DNA from: an uncultured Lysobacterales bacterium | GTDB lineage: Bacteria > Pseudomonadota > Gammaproteobacteria > Xanthomonadales > SZUA-36 | Assembly (NCBI GenBank): GCA_937995275.1 | Contig: CALKKN010000056.1 | Location: 1 to 10,394 of the forward strand | Length of the DNA: 10,394 nucleotides | Direction of reading: 5' to 3' | Shown: piece after piece, positions 1-7,771 of the stretch | Numbering within the stretch: the stretch's first letter is position 1 | Layout of the letters: each line of letters starts with the position of its first letter | Notes under the pieces: generated by a model | What the model saw: the letters and a program-made list of their open reading frames with translations, nothing else | The model's database searches: none | Told to the model about the DNA's origin: nothing | Position numbers and translations under genes: made by a program

Positions 1-155
1 TGATTGGACTTGCCAAACACGAACAGGTCTTCCAGGACCGCCCTGCGCTCCTCCGGGCTCAGTTCGTGTCCAGATATCCAGCGTTTGAGGAACGGCCGAT
101 CTGCCGCTGACTTTTCGTTGGCGCTGCTGCCCTGATTGGAATCGTTGGTGTTCAT
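1..155 (-). CDS. Hypothetical protein, N-terminal 51 residues only (partial)
   Basis: An ATG at 155 opens a minus-strand frame that stays open to the left edge, so only the first 51 residues are present and the C-terminus lies outside the window. A strong Shine-Dalgarno (GGGGAG on the minus strand) sits about 6 nt before the ATG, and a good promoter lies about 100 nt upstream, so this is very likely a real gene. The first 19 residues are polar and low-complexity (Asn, Ser, Gln, Lys). They are followed by a charged, probably helical segment containing FLKRWISGHEL and PEERRAVLEDLF. No signal peptide or membrane segment is visible. I do not recognise the family and assign no function. Confidence 0.75.
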   Translation of the reverse strand, partial: MNTNDSNQGSSANEKSAADRPFLKRWISGHELSPEERRAVLEDLFVFGKSN

Positions 156-426
156 ATTGACTCCCCACCGATCGATGTCACAACTATCGGCTCCGCCAAA
201 CTCCGACAGAGGCTATGGCGCAATCCACGGAAGTCGAATTGCCCTGGTGACCTGGCCGGAATTATCTGGTCAAGCATTCAAGTTGGCAAATCCAATTGCC
301 TGGGGCAGTGGGTCATTGCCGGAATTCGATTCGCACGCGACGATATCATTCGCACCATGCGCTCGCTAAGAATTCCGCGCCCATCCGAACTGAGGACACA
401 ACTCCTTCCGACAACTTGAGCACAAT
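156..426. other. Intergenic region with no gene seen
   Basis: This stretch is visibly less GC-rich than its flanks. The two short plus-strand frames crossing it (136-369 and 296-481) have no convincing Shine-Dalgarno and no recognisable protein content, so I leave them out. The features I can support are the minus-strand promoter at 261-289 with its roughly 100-nt leader, and the start of the tRNA terminator at 427. The octamer ATTCGCAC occurs twice around 329-355, but I attach no meaning to it. Confidence 0.6.
261..289 (-). promoter_or_regulatory. Sigma70-type promoter for the partial gene at 1-155
   Basis: On the minus strand a -35 element TTGCCA (284-289, five of six consensus bases) is separated by exactly 17 nt from a -10 element GATAAT (261-266, five of six). 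Transcription would start near 254 and give a leader of about 100 nt before the ATG at 155. An imperfect inverted repeat, GGCAA ... TTGCC (285-300), overlaps the -35 element and could be an operator, but it is short. The call rests on pattern matching only. Confidence 0.6.
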
Positions 427-453
427 AAAAAAGCCCAGCGCGATGGCCGAGCT
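427..453 (-). terminator. Rho-independent terminator of the tRNA-Ala/tRNA-Glu transcript
   Basis: Read on the minus strand, AGCUCGGC (446-453) pairs with GCUGGGCU (432-439). This is an 8-bp stem with two G-U wobbles and a 6-nt loop, directly followed by six U (427-432, the first being the last stem base). It lies 78 nt past the 3' end of tRNA-Glu, and no other minus-strand gene intervenes. The 454-531 spacer is AT-rich and contains a weak 5-bp hairpin (AGGAA/TTCCT at 500-515) that may mark a 3' processing region. Confidence 0.85.
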
Positions 454-531
454 TTCAACTTCTTTCATAGACCGGTTTTAAGGCTGGTTTATTCTATTAA
501 GGAACTTAACTTCCTGTTGTTAATATAAATA

Positions 532-607
532 TGGCGTCCCCTAGGAGATTCGAACTCCTGTTGCCGCCGTGAAAGGGCGGTGTCCTAGGCCTCTAGACGA
601 ACGGGAC
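532..607 (-). tRNA. tRNA-Glu (anticodon UUC)
   Basis: This is a 76-nt minus-strand tRNA with an encoded CCA (532-534). The anticodon loop CUUUCAC gives UUC, on a perfect CCGCC/GGCGG stem. The T-arm is AGGAG-TTCGAAT-CTCCT, and the D-arm and overall sequence closely match E. coli tRNA-Glu as I remember it. The acceptor stem GTCCCGT/AGGGGAC has one oddity: positions 6 and 67 are G and G, a mismatch, where E. coli has C-G. The gene follows tRNA-Ala after a 16-nt spacer and should be cut from a common precursor. Confidence 0.97.
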
Positions 608-623
608 GTAAAACCAGATTTTT

Positions 624-699
624 TGGTGGAGCCAGGCGGGATCGAACCGCCGACCTCAACACTGCCAGTGTTGCGCTCTCCCAGCTGAGCTATGGCCCC
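624..699 (-). tRNA. tRNA-Ala (anticodon GGC)
   Basis: This is a 76-nt minus-strand tRNA with an encoded CCA (624-626). The anticodon loop CUGGCAG gives GGC on a perfect CAACA/TGTTG stem, and the T-stem is GGCGG/CCGCC. The acceptor stem GGGGCCA/TGGCTCC contains the G3-U70 wobble pair, the main identity element for alanyl-tRNA synthetase. It is the promoter-proximal gene of the two-tRNA unit: the mature 5' end lies only about 7 nt after the predicted transcription start. Confidence 0.98.
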
Positions 700-712
700 T
701 CAAAACCGCCGC

Positions 713-741
713 ATATTAATGGGTTGGACACGGTCTGTCAA
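713..741 (-). promoter_or_regulatory. Strong sigma70 promoter of the tRNA-Ala/tRNA-Glu operon
   Basis: The minus strand carries a perfect -35 TTGACA (736-741), a 17-nt spacer and a -10 TAATAT (713-718). The -10 is followed by a GC-rich discriminator (GCGGCGG), typical of stable-RNA promoters under stringent (ppGpp) control. The predicted start is near 706. The -35 begins only 9 bp after the stop codon of the DUF1249 gene. A perfect 10-bp palindrome GCTGATCAGC (745-754) spans that stop codon just upstream. ppGpp control is inferred from the discriminator alone. Confidence 0.88.
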
Positions 742-749
742 TCCGCTGA

Positions 750-1259
750 TCAGCCCGCTCCCGCCAGCACGGCGACCCCGTTCGCACTGCGGATCGGACC
801 GGCTGCAGGACGCATGGTGGCCACGCTGTGCCCCTGCCTCAGCAGGTAGTCGAGCCAGCGGTCCAGCGCCCGGTTGCGCCGCCAGGCCTGCTGCAGCAAC
901 TGCAGCGGCGGATAGGACGGATGGGCCGTGCGCGTGCAACCCTGCCCGGTGTTGAACGACGTCGCCTCGGCCATGTGCGCGTCGTGGTAGAAGCGGATGT
1001 GCGCGTCCGGGGCGTAGGTCCGGTCTTCTTCCTCGACGAACTCGTAAGTGAGCCGCAGAAAGGTCGTGTACGGGTGCCGCTCGAGCACCTCCAGGCGCAA
1101 TACCGGGGACCCGGATACGCGGGCCAGCAGCGAATCGTGGTACGCCACGTGGTCGGGCAGCAGCAGGTGCAACTGGCGATAGATCTCCTCCTGCACCTCC
1201 TGCAGTCGTTTCAGGGCCGGCCGCCTGGCGAGGCCGTTTGGCTGTCTGAATGAGACCAT
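750..1259 (-). CDS. DUF1249 family protein (YqiB-like)
   Basis: This 169-residue soluble protein resembles the DUF1249 family, whose E. coli member is YqiB (about 140 residues). Family features are HPYTTFLRL (62-70), [12 protein letters not shown] (88-99, the most conserved block), a tyrosine/proline-containing segment YPPLQ (116-120), and [15 protein letters not shown] (130-144) near the C-terminus. The last 25 residues are a variable tail. The molecular function of the family is not established. The gene lies 26 nt after ppsR on the same strand and is probably cotranscribed with it, unlike in E. coli, where yqiB sits near nudF, cpdA and parE. The start is uncertain: the ATG at 1259 has a T-rich upstream sequence without a Shine-Dalgarno and an in-frame TGA four codons before it, while an out-of-frame ATG at 1272 has a better ribosome site. 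Confidence 0.85.
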   Translation of the reverse strand: MVSFRQPNGLARRPALKRLQEVQEEIYRQLHLLLPDHVAYHDSLLARVSGSPVLRLEVLERHPYTTFLRLTYEFVEEEDRTYAPDAHIRFYHDAHMAEATSFNTGQGCTRTAHPSYPPLQLLQQAWRRNRALDRWLDYLLRQGHSVATMRPAAGPIRSANGVAVLAGAG

Positions 1260-1285
1260 GGAAAAAAATCATAGCACAGCCTGAA

Positions 1286-2101
1286 TCAATACATCTCGCG
1301 CTGCATTCCGAGGTGGGCCAGCACGCGGCTGGCGATCTCCTCAATGGAGCTGTGGGTAGTCGCAAAGGCGGTGATTCCTTCCCTGCGCAGCAGGCTTTCG
1401 GCTGCATCCACCTCCCAGTGGCACTGCTTGAGCGAGGCATAGCGGCTCCCGGGGCGCCGCGTGTCCCGGATCTGGGCGAGCCGGTCGGGATCGATCATCA
1501 GGCCGACGATCTTGTCCCTGTGATGGCGCAGCTGGGTGGGCAGCCGCTGGCGCTCGAGGTCTTCCGGCGTCAGCGGATAGTTGGCGGCCTTCACCCCAAA
1601 ATGCAGGGCCATGTACAGGCAGGTGGGCGTCTTGCCCGTCCGCGACAGGCCCACCAGGATCAAGTCGGCATTCTCGTAACTGGGGCTGATGCCGTCGTCG
1701 TGCGACAGCGCGTAGTTGGTCGCCTCCATGCGGTCCTCGTAGCGCTGGGTGTCCGCCAGGCCGTGGGCCCTGCCGACGGCGCCTCCGCGGGTCATGCCGA
1801 CGGCCCGCTCGATCGTGTCCAGGAAATCCTCGAACAGGTCCAGCGTGATGGCGTGGCTGCTGTAGAACACGGTCCGGGTGGCGTCGTCGATAATGGACAG
1901 GAACACGATGGCAGGGACCCCGTCCCGTTCGCCGGCGGCTTCGATCTGCCGGACGGCGTCGGCGGCCTTTTGGGGGTTATCGACGAACGGAATCCGCTGC
2001 TGCCGCCACATGACCGCCGGGAACTGCGTCAGCAGGCTGTGCCCGACCGTTTCGGTCGTGATGGCCGTGCCGTCGGAAATGAAGAATACCGAGCGCTGCA
2101 T
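1286..2101 (-). CDS. ppsR: PEP synthase regulatory protein: bifunctional kinase/pyrophosphorylase (DUF299)
   Basis: This cytoplasmic protein of 271 residues (E. coli about 277) switches PEP synthase off by ADP-dependent phosphorylation of a threonine and on again by Pi-dependent, pyrophosphate-releasing dephosphorylation. The start [13 protein letters not shown] matches the family's N-terminus. Other visible motifs are [15 protein letters not shown] (70-84), YALSHDDG (130-137), the P-loop-like [10 protein letters not shown] (151-160) and the family segment [16 protein letters not shown] (162-177). The frame stays open upstream of 2101, but that part lies antisense to ppsA. The ATG at 2101 has a clear AAAGGG ribosome site. 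The gene is divergent from its target ppsA, with only 54 bp between the starts, and is followed by the DUF1249 gene. Confidence 0.96.
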   Translation of the reverse strand: MQRSVFFISDGTAITTETVGHSLLTQFPAVMWRQQRIPFVDNPQKAADAVRQIEAAGERDGVPAIVFLSIIDDATRTVFYSSHAITLDLFEDFLDTIERAVGMTRGGAVGRAHGLADTQRYEDRMEATNYALSHDDGISPSYENADLILVGLSRTGKTPTCLYMALHFGVKAANYPLTPEDLERQRLPTQLRHHRDKIVGLMIDPDRLAQIRDTRRPGSRYASLKQCHWEVDAAESLLRREGITAFATTHSSIEEIASRVLAHLGMQREMY

Positions 2102-2126
2102 GAATTGCCCTTTGTTAGACTGTTTG

Positions 2127-2142
2127 GGTCGATCAATCGGCC
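2127..2142. promoter_or_regulatory. Candidate operator between ppsR and ppsA
   Basis: The 54-bp divergent spacer contains GGTCGAT-CA-ATCGGCC, a 16-bp inverted repeat with 7-bp arms and one arm position that is not complementary in DNA. It lies close to the centre of the spacer, where one bound regulator could control both genes. It does not resemble the E. coli Cra (FruR) operator as I recall it. I could not place a clear -35/-10 pair for either gene in the spacer, so the promoters may be weak or need an activator. Confidence 0.3.
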
Positions 2143-2155
2143 GGGGGCCACATTC

Positions 2156-4513
<2,358 letters not shown>

Positions 4514-4531
4514 ACGGCCGCCCCGTCCGAC

Positions 4532-5101
4532 TCAGGGCGACGAGGGATGGCCGCCGAGCGGCCCCATGAACGCCCGGTAATAGCGTAGCTCGGCTATGGA
4601 ATCGCGGATGTCCGAGAGGGCCTCGTGCCGGCTTTCCTTGGTGAAGTCCGCCGCGATCGGCGGCGCCCAGCGCAACGCCAGTTCCTTCAGCGTACTGACG
4701 TCCAGGTTGCGGTAGTGGAACCAGGCCTCTAGTTCGGGCATCAGGCGGGCCAGGAAACGGCGGTCCTGGCAGATGCTGTTGCCGCACAGGGGCGAGGTCC
4801 CCGGCTCGGTCCACTCCCCGAGAAACCTCAGCGTCTCGCGCTCGGCGTCAAGCATGCCCACGTTGCTGTCCAGCACCCGCTGCCACAGGCCGGATGCCCT
4901 GTGATGCTCGGTATTCCAGTCGTCCATGCAGGCCAGGACGGACTCGGGGTGGCGAATCGCATGCACGGGTCCGACGGCCAGTTCATTGAGTTCCGCGTCG
5001 GTGACCACGGTCGCAATTTCCAGGATCGAGTCGTGATACGGGTCCAGGCCAGTCATTTCGAGGTCGAGCCAGATCAACCGGTTTTGTGGTGTTTGGTTCA
5101 T
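4532..5101 (-). CDS. orn: Oligoribonuclease (3'-5' exoribonuclease, DEDDh family)
   Basis: Orn degrades 2-5-nt RNA fragments to mononucleotides, completes mRNA turnover and hydrolyses pGpG from c-di-GMP breakdown. It is essential in many gammaproteobacteria. The product has 189 residues (E. coli 181). The metal-binding DEDDh residues are all visible: Asp13 and Glu15 in [13 protein letters not shown], Asp113 in [11 protein letters not shown], and His159 and Asp164 in [20 protein letters not shown]. The ATG at 5101 fits the family's start, although the Shine-Dalgarno is poor. The frame continues upstream antisense to rsgA, but that extension does not look like family sequence. It is divergent from rsgA, as in E. 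coli. The last nine or so residues (GGHPSSP-like tail) extend beyond the E. coli protein. Confidence 0.97.
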   Translation of the reverse strand: MNQTPQNRLIWLDLEMTGLDPYHDSILEIATVVTDAELNELAVGPVHAIRHPESVLACMDDWNTEHHRASGLWQRVLDSNVGMLDAERETLRFLGEWTEPGTSPLCGNSICQDRRFLARLMPELEAWFHYRNLDVSTLKELALRWAPPIAADFTKESRHEALSDIRDSIAELRYYRAFMGPLGGHPSSP

Positions 5102-5113
5102 GACCGGCAAGGG

Positions 5114-5119
5114 TACAAT
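5114..5119 (+). promoter_or_regulatory. Possible -10 element for rsgA
   Basis: TACAAT (five of six consensus bases) lies in the orn/rsgA divergent spacer. A matching -35 is poor (TTTGGT at 5092-5097 with a 16-nt spacer, inside the orn start). The complementary strand over 5115-5120 reads TATTGT, a possible -10 for orn, so the two promoters may overlap. With this -10, transcription would start near 5126, practically on the ATG of the mini-ORF at 5127. Confidence 0.3.
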
Positions 5120-5126
5120 AGCGCGG

Positions 5127-5174
5127 ATGATTCGGGAACCATCGCAACAGGCGCGGTCGGAGGCGGGGCGTTGA
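5127..5174 (+). CDS. Possible 15-codon leader ORF coupled to rsgA
   Basis: ATG at 5127 opens a 15-codon frame whose TGA stop (5172-5174) overlaps the TTG start of rsgA (5171-5173) as TTGA. AAGGG at 5109-5113 lies 13 nt upstream, rather far for a ribosome site. If translated, the peptide would be basic and polar ([15 protein letters not shown]) with no obvious function of its own. Its role would be to deliver ribosomes to the weak TTG start by translational coupling. A frame this short can arise by chance, so I rate it low. Confidence 0.25.
   Translation: MIREPSQQARSEAGR
5159..5163 (+). promoter_or_regulatory. Ribosome binding site that fixes the rsgA TTG start
   Basis: GGAGG lies 7 nt before the TTG at 5171. 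This is the only well-placed Shine-Dalgarno for the rsgA frame, and there is no ATG or GTG in that frame nearby, so it decides the start. Confidence 0.75.
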
Positions 5175-6058
5175 GGGAACACGCGCTGGTGCTCGCATCC
5201 TGGGGCGACCGCGGCCTGGTCGAACTGGAGGGCGGTACGAGCCGCGAGTGCAAATTCCTCCGCTCGGTCGGCCGGGCACTGTGCGGCGACCGCGTGACGG
5301 TCGAGTGGGCGGACGCCGAATCGACCGTGGTAGTGTCCATCGAACCCCGGCGAAACGAGTTCGTCCGCGCAACGCCACGGGGTCGCAAGCAGGCCATCGC
5401 TGCGAACCTGGACCAGGTGCTGATCGTGCTTGCACCCGCCCCCGAACCCAGCAGGGACCTGGTCGAGCGTTACCTCGTCGCGGTGCACAGCCTGGGCATC
5501 CGCCCGGCCCTGGTGCTCAACAAGAGCGAACTCCTCGCGGACGCCGAACTCAACGGGCACAGCCCCCTGCACCGCATCGACGAGTACCGGGCGCTGGGCT
5601 ACGAGGTGCTGGAAACCTCCTGCAAGGGTCCGCCGGGAATCGCCGCCCTGCCCGACGTCCTCGCGGGGTGCACCAGCATCCTGGTCGGGCAGTCCGGGGT
5701 CGGCAAATCGTCGCTGGTCAACGCGTTACTGCCCGACCTCGAGCTGCAGACCGGCACGCTCTCGCGCGTCACCGGCAAGGGTATCCATACGACGACCACG
5801 ACGGTAATGTATTCCCTGCCCCGCAGCGGGCGGCTGATCGATTCACCGGGCGTCTGGGAATACGGTCTGTGGGACATGACTCCGCGGGAACTGGCCGGCG
5901 GCTTCGTCGAGTTCCGGCCATTGGAGGGCAGCTGCCGCTTCAACGACTGCCGCCACGCGTCCGAGCCCGACTGCGCGATCCGCCTGGCTGTCGACCGGGG
6001 TGACATCCGCCGGTGGCGGCACGAATCCTATCGCCGCCTCCTCGATCAGGCGGGATGA
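5171..6058 (+). CDS. rsgA: Ribosome small subunit-dependent GTPase A
   Basis: RsgA (YjeQ) is a circularly permuted GTPase that binds the 30S subunit late in maturation and checks or releases RbfA. The product has 295 residues. In order, an N-terminal OB-fold region (about 1-65) is followed by the permuted G domain, with G4 NKSE (117-120), G1 GQSGVGKSS (173-181), the G2 region GIHTTTTT and G3 DSPG (224-227). A C-terminal zinc knuckle follows, with Cys255, Cys260, His262 and Cys268. The TTG start is chosen from the GGAGG site, because the frame further upstream is antisense to orn. The protein is about 55 residues shorter than E. coli RsgA and lacks the basic N-terminal extension seen there. 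The gene is divergent from orn, a conserved gammaproteobacterial arrangement. Confidence 0.95.
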   Translation: MREHALVLASWGDRGLVELEGGTSRECKFLRSVGRALCGDRVTVEWADAESTVVVSIEPRRNEFVRATPRGRKQAIAANLDQVLIVLAPAPEPSRDLVERYLVAVHSLGIRPALVLNKSELLADAELNGHSPLHRIDEYRALGYEVLETSCKGPPGIAALPDVLAGCTSILVGQSGVGKSSLVNALLPDLELQTGTLSRVTGKGIHTTTTTVMYSLPRSGRLIDSPGVWEYGLWDMTPRELAGGFVEFRPLEGSCRFNDCRHASEPDCAIRLAVDRGDIRRWRHESYRRLLDQAG

Positions 6059-6083
6059 ATGGGCGCACTTTCAGGGCGTTGCA

Positions 6084-6092
6084 TGCTATATT
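6084..6092 (+). promoter_or_regulatory. Extended -10 promoter for the small exported protein
   Basis: TGC-TATATT is an extended -10 (TGN plus a TATATT hexamer at 6087-6092) in the 68-bp gap after rsgA. No good -35 is present, which is usual for extended -10 promoters. Transcription would start about 28 nt before the ATG at 6127. It suggests that the genes from here onward need not depend on the rsgA transcript. Confidence 0.45.
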
Positions 6093-6126
6093 TGCAGTCA
6101 CCTTGCACGGAAATGGAGATGGTGAG

Positions 6127-6447
6127 ATGACAAGGATGGTTCTGGCTCCGGCATTGGCGGTGGCGCTCCTGGCGCTGTCCGGTCTGGTTCCTGACGCTAC
6201 CGTACTGGCCGACGTGCTGCTGATCGAAGAGGTGCGGCAGTCCGAGCGTATGGAATTACCCGAGAACGGCCTGAAAACAGCCGACGTGCGGGCCCGTTAC
6301 GGTGAGCCGGTCACTAGCCATGCAGCGGTTGGCGACCCCCCCATTTCCCGCTGGGACTATGACGGCTGGAGCGTGTACTTCGAGTACGATCTCGTGCTGT
6401 TCACGGTACTCCACAAGGGCCAGGTCATCGACAAGACCGAAGACTGA
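6127..6447 (+). CDS. Small exported protein of unknown function
   Basis: The product has 106 residues. Residues 1-28 form a classical Sec signal peptide: positive charge at Arg3, a hydrophobic core at 5-22, and a signal peptidase I site VLA before Asp29. There is no lipobox cysteine. The mature 78 residues contain MELPENGLKTADVRARYGEP (42-61), GDPPISRWDYDGWSVYFEYDLV (69-90) and HKGQV. The pattern of 'glycine-x-x-x-x-x-V-x-x-x-y/fGxP' followed by a tryptophan/tyrosine-rich strand resembles the small periplasmic SmpA/BamE-like fold, in which a helix is followed by short beta strands. That likeness is weak and the function is unknown. GGAG at 6115-6118 is a good ribosome site for the ATG at 6127. 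The frame continues further upstream, overlapping the end of rsgA, but that part lacks signal-peptide character. Confidence 0.82.
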   Translation: MTRMVLAPALAVALLALSGLVPDATVLADVLLIEEVRQSERMELPENGLKTADVRARYGEPVTSHAAVGDPPISRWDYDGWSVYFEYDLVLFTVLHKGQVIDKTED

Positions 6448-6468
6448 GGGTACCCGGATAGGGTATCC
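6448..6468 (+). repeat. Hairpin directly after the small exported protein gene
   Basis: GGGUACCC pairs with GGGUAUCC (8 bp including one G-U) around a GGAUA loop, beginning at the first base after the TGA stop. No U-tract follows, so it is not a standard terminator. It could protect the upstream mRNA 3' end or slow polymerase. Confidence 0.5.
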
Positions 6469-6494
6469 TTGCGCCTTTTCCCCTGCAGGCGCAA
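6469..6494 (+). promoter_or_regulatory. Hairpin covering the ribosome site of the TraB-family gene
   Basis: TTGCGCC (6469-6475) and GGCGCAA (6488-6494) form a perfect 7-bp inverted repeat around a 12-nt loop. The right arm includes AGG of the only Shine-Dalgarno-like sequence (CAGG, 6486-6489), 8 nt before the ATG at 6498. Closed, the stem would hide the ribosome site, so it may damp translation. It abuts the previous hairpin without a gap. Confidence 0.4.
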
Positions 6495-6497
6495 TTG

Positions 6498-7754
6498 ATG
6501 TCACAGGATGCCCCAATTCAAGAGACGAACAGCGCTCCCGAAGCCGCCGGCACGGGTGCCGCAGCGGCTGTTGCCCAGCAGCCGATCAAGCGGCTGCAGC
6601 GCGACGGTGTCGACTACACGCTGATCGGGACCGCCCATGTCTCCCGGGCCAGCGCCGACGCGGTGCGGGAACTCGCGGCTTCCGGCGAATTCGACGCCAT
6701 CGCCGTCGAACTGTGCCAGGCGCGTTATGACGCGCTGACCGCGGAACGCAAGTGGACGGACCTGGACCTCTACCGCATCCTGCGCGAGGGCAAGGCCGGG
6801 CTGGTCATGGCCAATCTTGCGCTCAGCGCCTACCAGCGCCGGATAGCGGAACAGTTCGGGATCGAACCGGGCGCCGAGATGCGCGCTGCCGCCGTGGCGG
6901 CCAAAGCTCACGGCCTGCCGCTGCAGCTGGTCGACCGCGACCTGGCGACCACGTTGCGCCGCAGTTATGCCAGCGTGCCCTGGTACAAGCGGTTGTACCT
7001 GATGACCGGCCTGGCCCTGGGCATGGTGAGCTCCGACGAGATCGACGAGGAAGCGATCGAGAGGTTGAAAGAGGGCGACATCCTCGAGTCGACCTTCACC
7101 GAATTCGCAGAACACTCGCCGGAGCTGTTCGAGGCGCTGATCACCGAGCGTGACCGCTACATGGCGGCCCGGCTGCGCGAGGACAACGCTGCGCAGGCGG
7201 GGCGCCGCGTACTGGTCGTGATCGGCGCCGGGCACATGGACGGCCTGGCGCGTCACCTGGAATCGGACCAGGCGGACCCGGCCGAAGAGCGTGCCGAACT
7301 CGACGCGCTGCCGCCGCGCGCCAAGTGGCCGAGGGCGATCCCCTGGGCCATCATGTTCCTGATCCTGACCGGGTTTTTTATCGGCTTCTCGCGCAGCCCC
7401 GAGCTGGGCTGGCAACTGGTATTCATCTGGGTCGCCATCAACGGCGGCCTCGCGGCGCTGGGCGCCTTGCTCGCCCGTGGCCACCCGGTGACCGTGCTGA
7501 GCGCGGTGGTTGCGGCGCCGATCACCTCATTGAACCCGACCATCGCCGCCGGCATGGTCACGGGGCTGGTCGAGTCCTGGTTGCGCAAACCGCGGGTGAC
7601 GGACCTGGAGAACCTGCGGTTCGACATCACCACCCTGAAGGGCTGGTTCCGCAATCCCGCCACGCGCATCCTGCTGGTGTTCTTTCTGTCGAACCTCGGC
7701 TCGGCAATCGGCACCTGGGTGGCCGGCTTCAAGATATTTGGCGCACTCTCCTGA
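6498..7754 (+). CDS. TraB/PrgY family membrane protein
   Basis: The 418-residue product belongs to the TraB/PrgY branch of the TraB-GumN-Tiki superfamily, named for enterococcal proteins that block pheromone signalling. Some superfamily members (Tiki) are metal-dependent proteases, but the role of bacterial chromosomal members like this one is not established. Visible motifs are GTAHVS (44-49), a conserved glutamate in AVELC (69-73), ERDRYMAARL (217-226) and GAGHMDG (243-249), the two GX2H-type signatures of the superfamily. Residues 1-28 are an Ala-rich polar lead. The C-terminal third holds about four membrane segments (roughly 281-297, 304-326, 331-355 and 389-411), so the catalytic-like domain is anchored at its C-terminus. 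TTG at 6495 directly precedes the ATG and is an alternative start. dusB follows after 17 nt. Confidence 0.9.
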   Translation: MSQDAPIQETNSAPEAAGTGAAAAVAQQPIKRLQRDGVDYTLIGTAHVSRASADAVRELAASGEFDAIAVELCQARYDALTAERKWTDLDLYRILREGKAGLVMANLALSAYQRRIAEQFGIEPGAEMRAAAVAAKAHGLPLQLVDRDLATTLRRSYASVPWYKRLYLMTGLALGMVSSDEIDEEAIERLKEGDILESTFTEFAEHSPELFEALITERDRYMAARLREDNAAQAGRRVLVVIGAGHMDGLARHLESDQADPAEERAELDALPPRAKWPRAIPWAIMFLILTGFFIGFSRSPELGWQLVFIWVAINGGLAALGALLARGHPVTVLSAVVAAPITSLNPTIAAGMVTGLVESWLRKPRVTDLENLRFDITTLKGWFRNPATRILLVFFLSNLGSAIGTWVAGFKIFGALS

Positions 7755-7771
7755 ACGCCGGGCAATCGGTT

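Noticed and set aside
454..531. tRNA-Glu 3' end as an integration site of a mobile element
   Set aside because: The region downstream is AT-rich, but there is no integrase, no second copy of the tRNA 3' end and no phage or plasmid gene in view. A normal terminator follows.
700..1440. 246-codon minus-strand frame overlapping ppsR and DUF1249
   Set aside because: Both overlapped genes have clear family matches in other frames. This frame is Arg/Ala/Pro-rich shadow sequence.
1250..2155. In-frame N-terminal extension of ppsA giving a 1087-residue protein
   Set aside because: The extension is antisense to ppsR and the DUF1249 gene and bears no PEP-synthase similarity. The family N-terminus begins at the GTG at 2156.
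6448..6480. Rho-independent terminator after the small exported protein
   Set aside because: The hairpin is sound, but it is followed by TTGCGCC rather than a U-tract, so termination is not supported.
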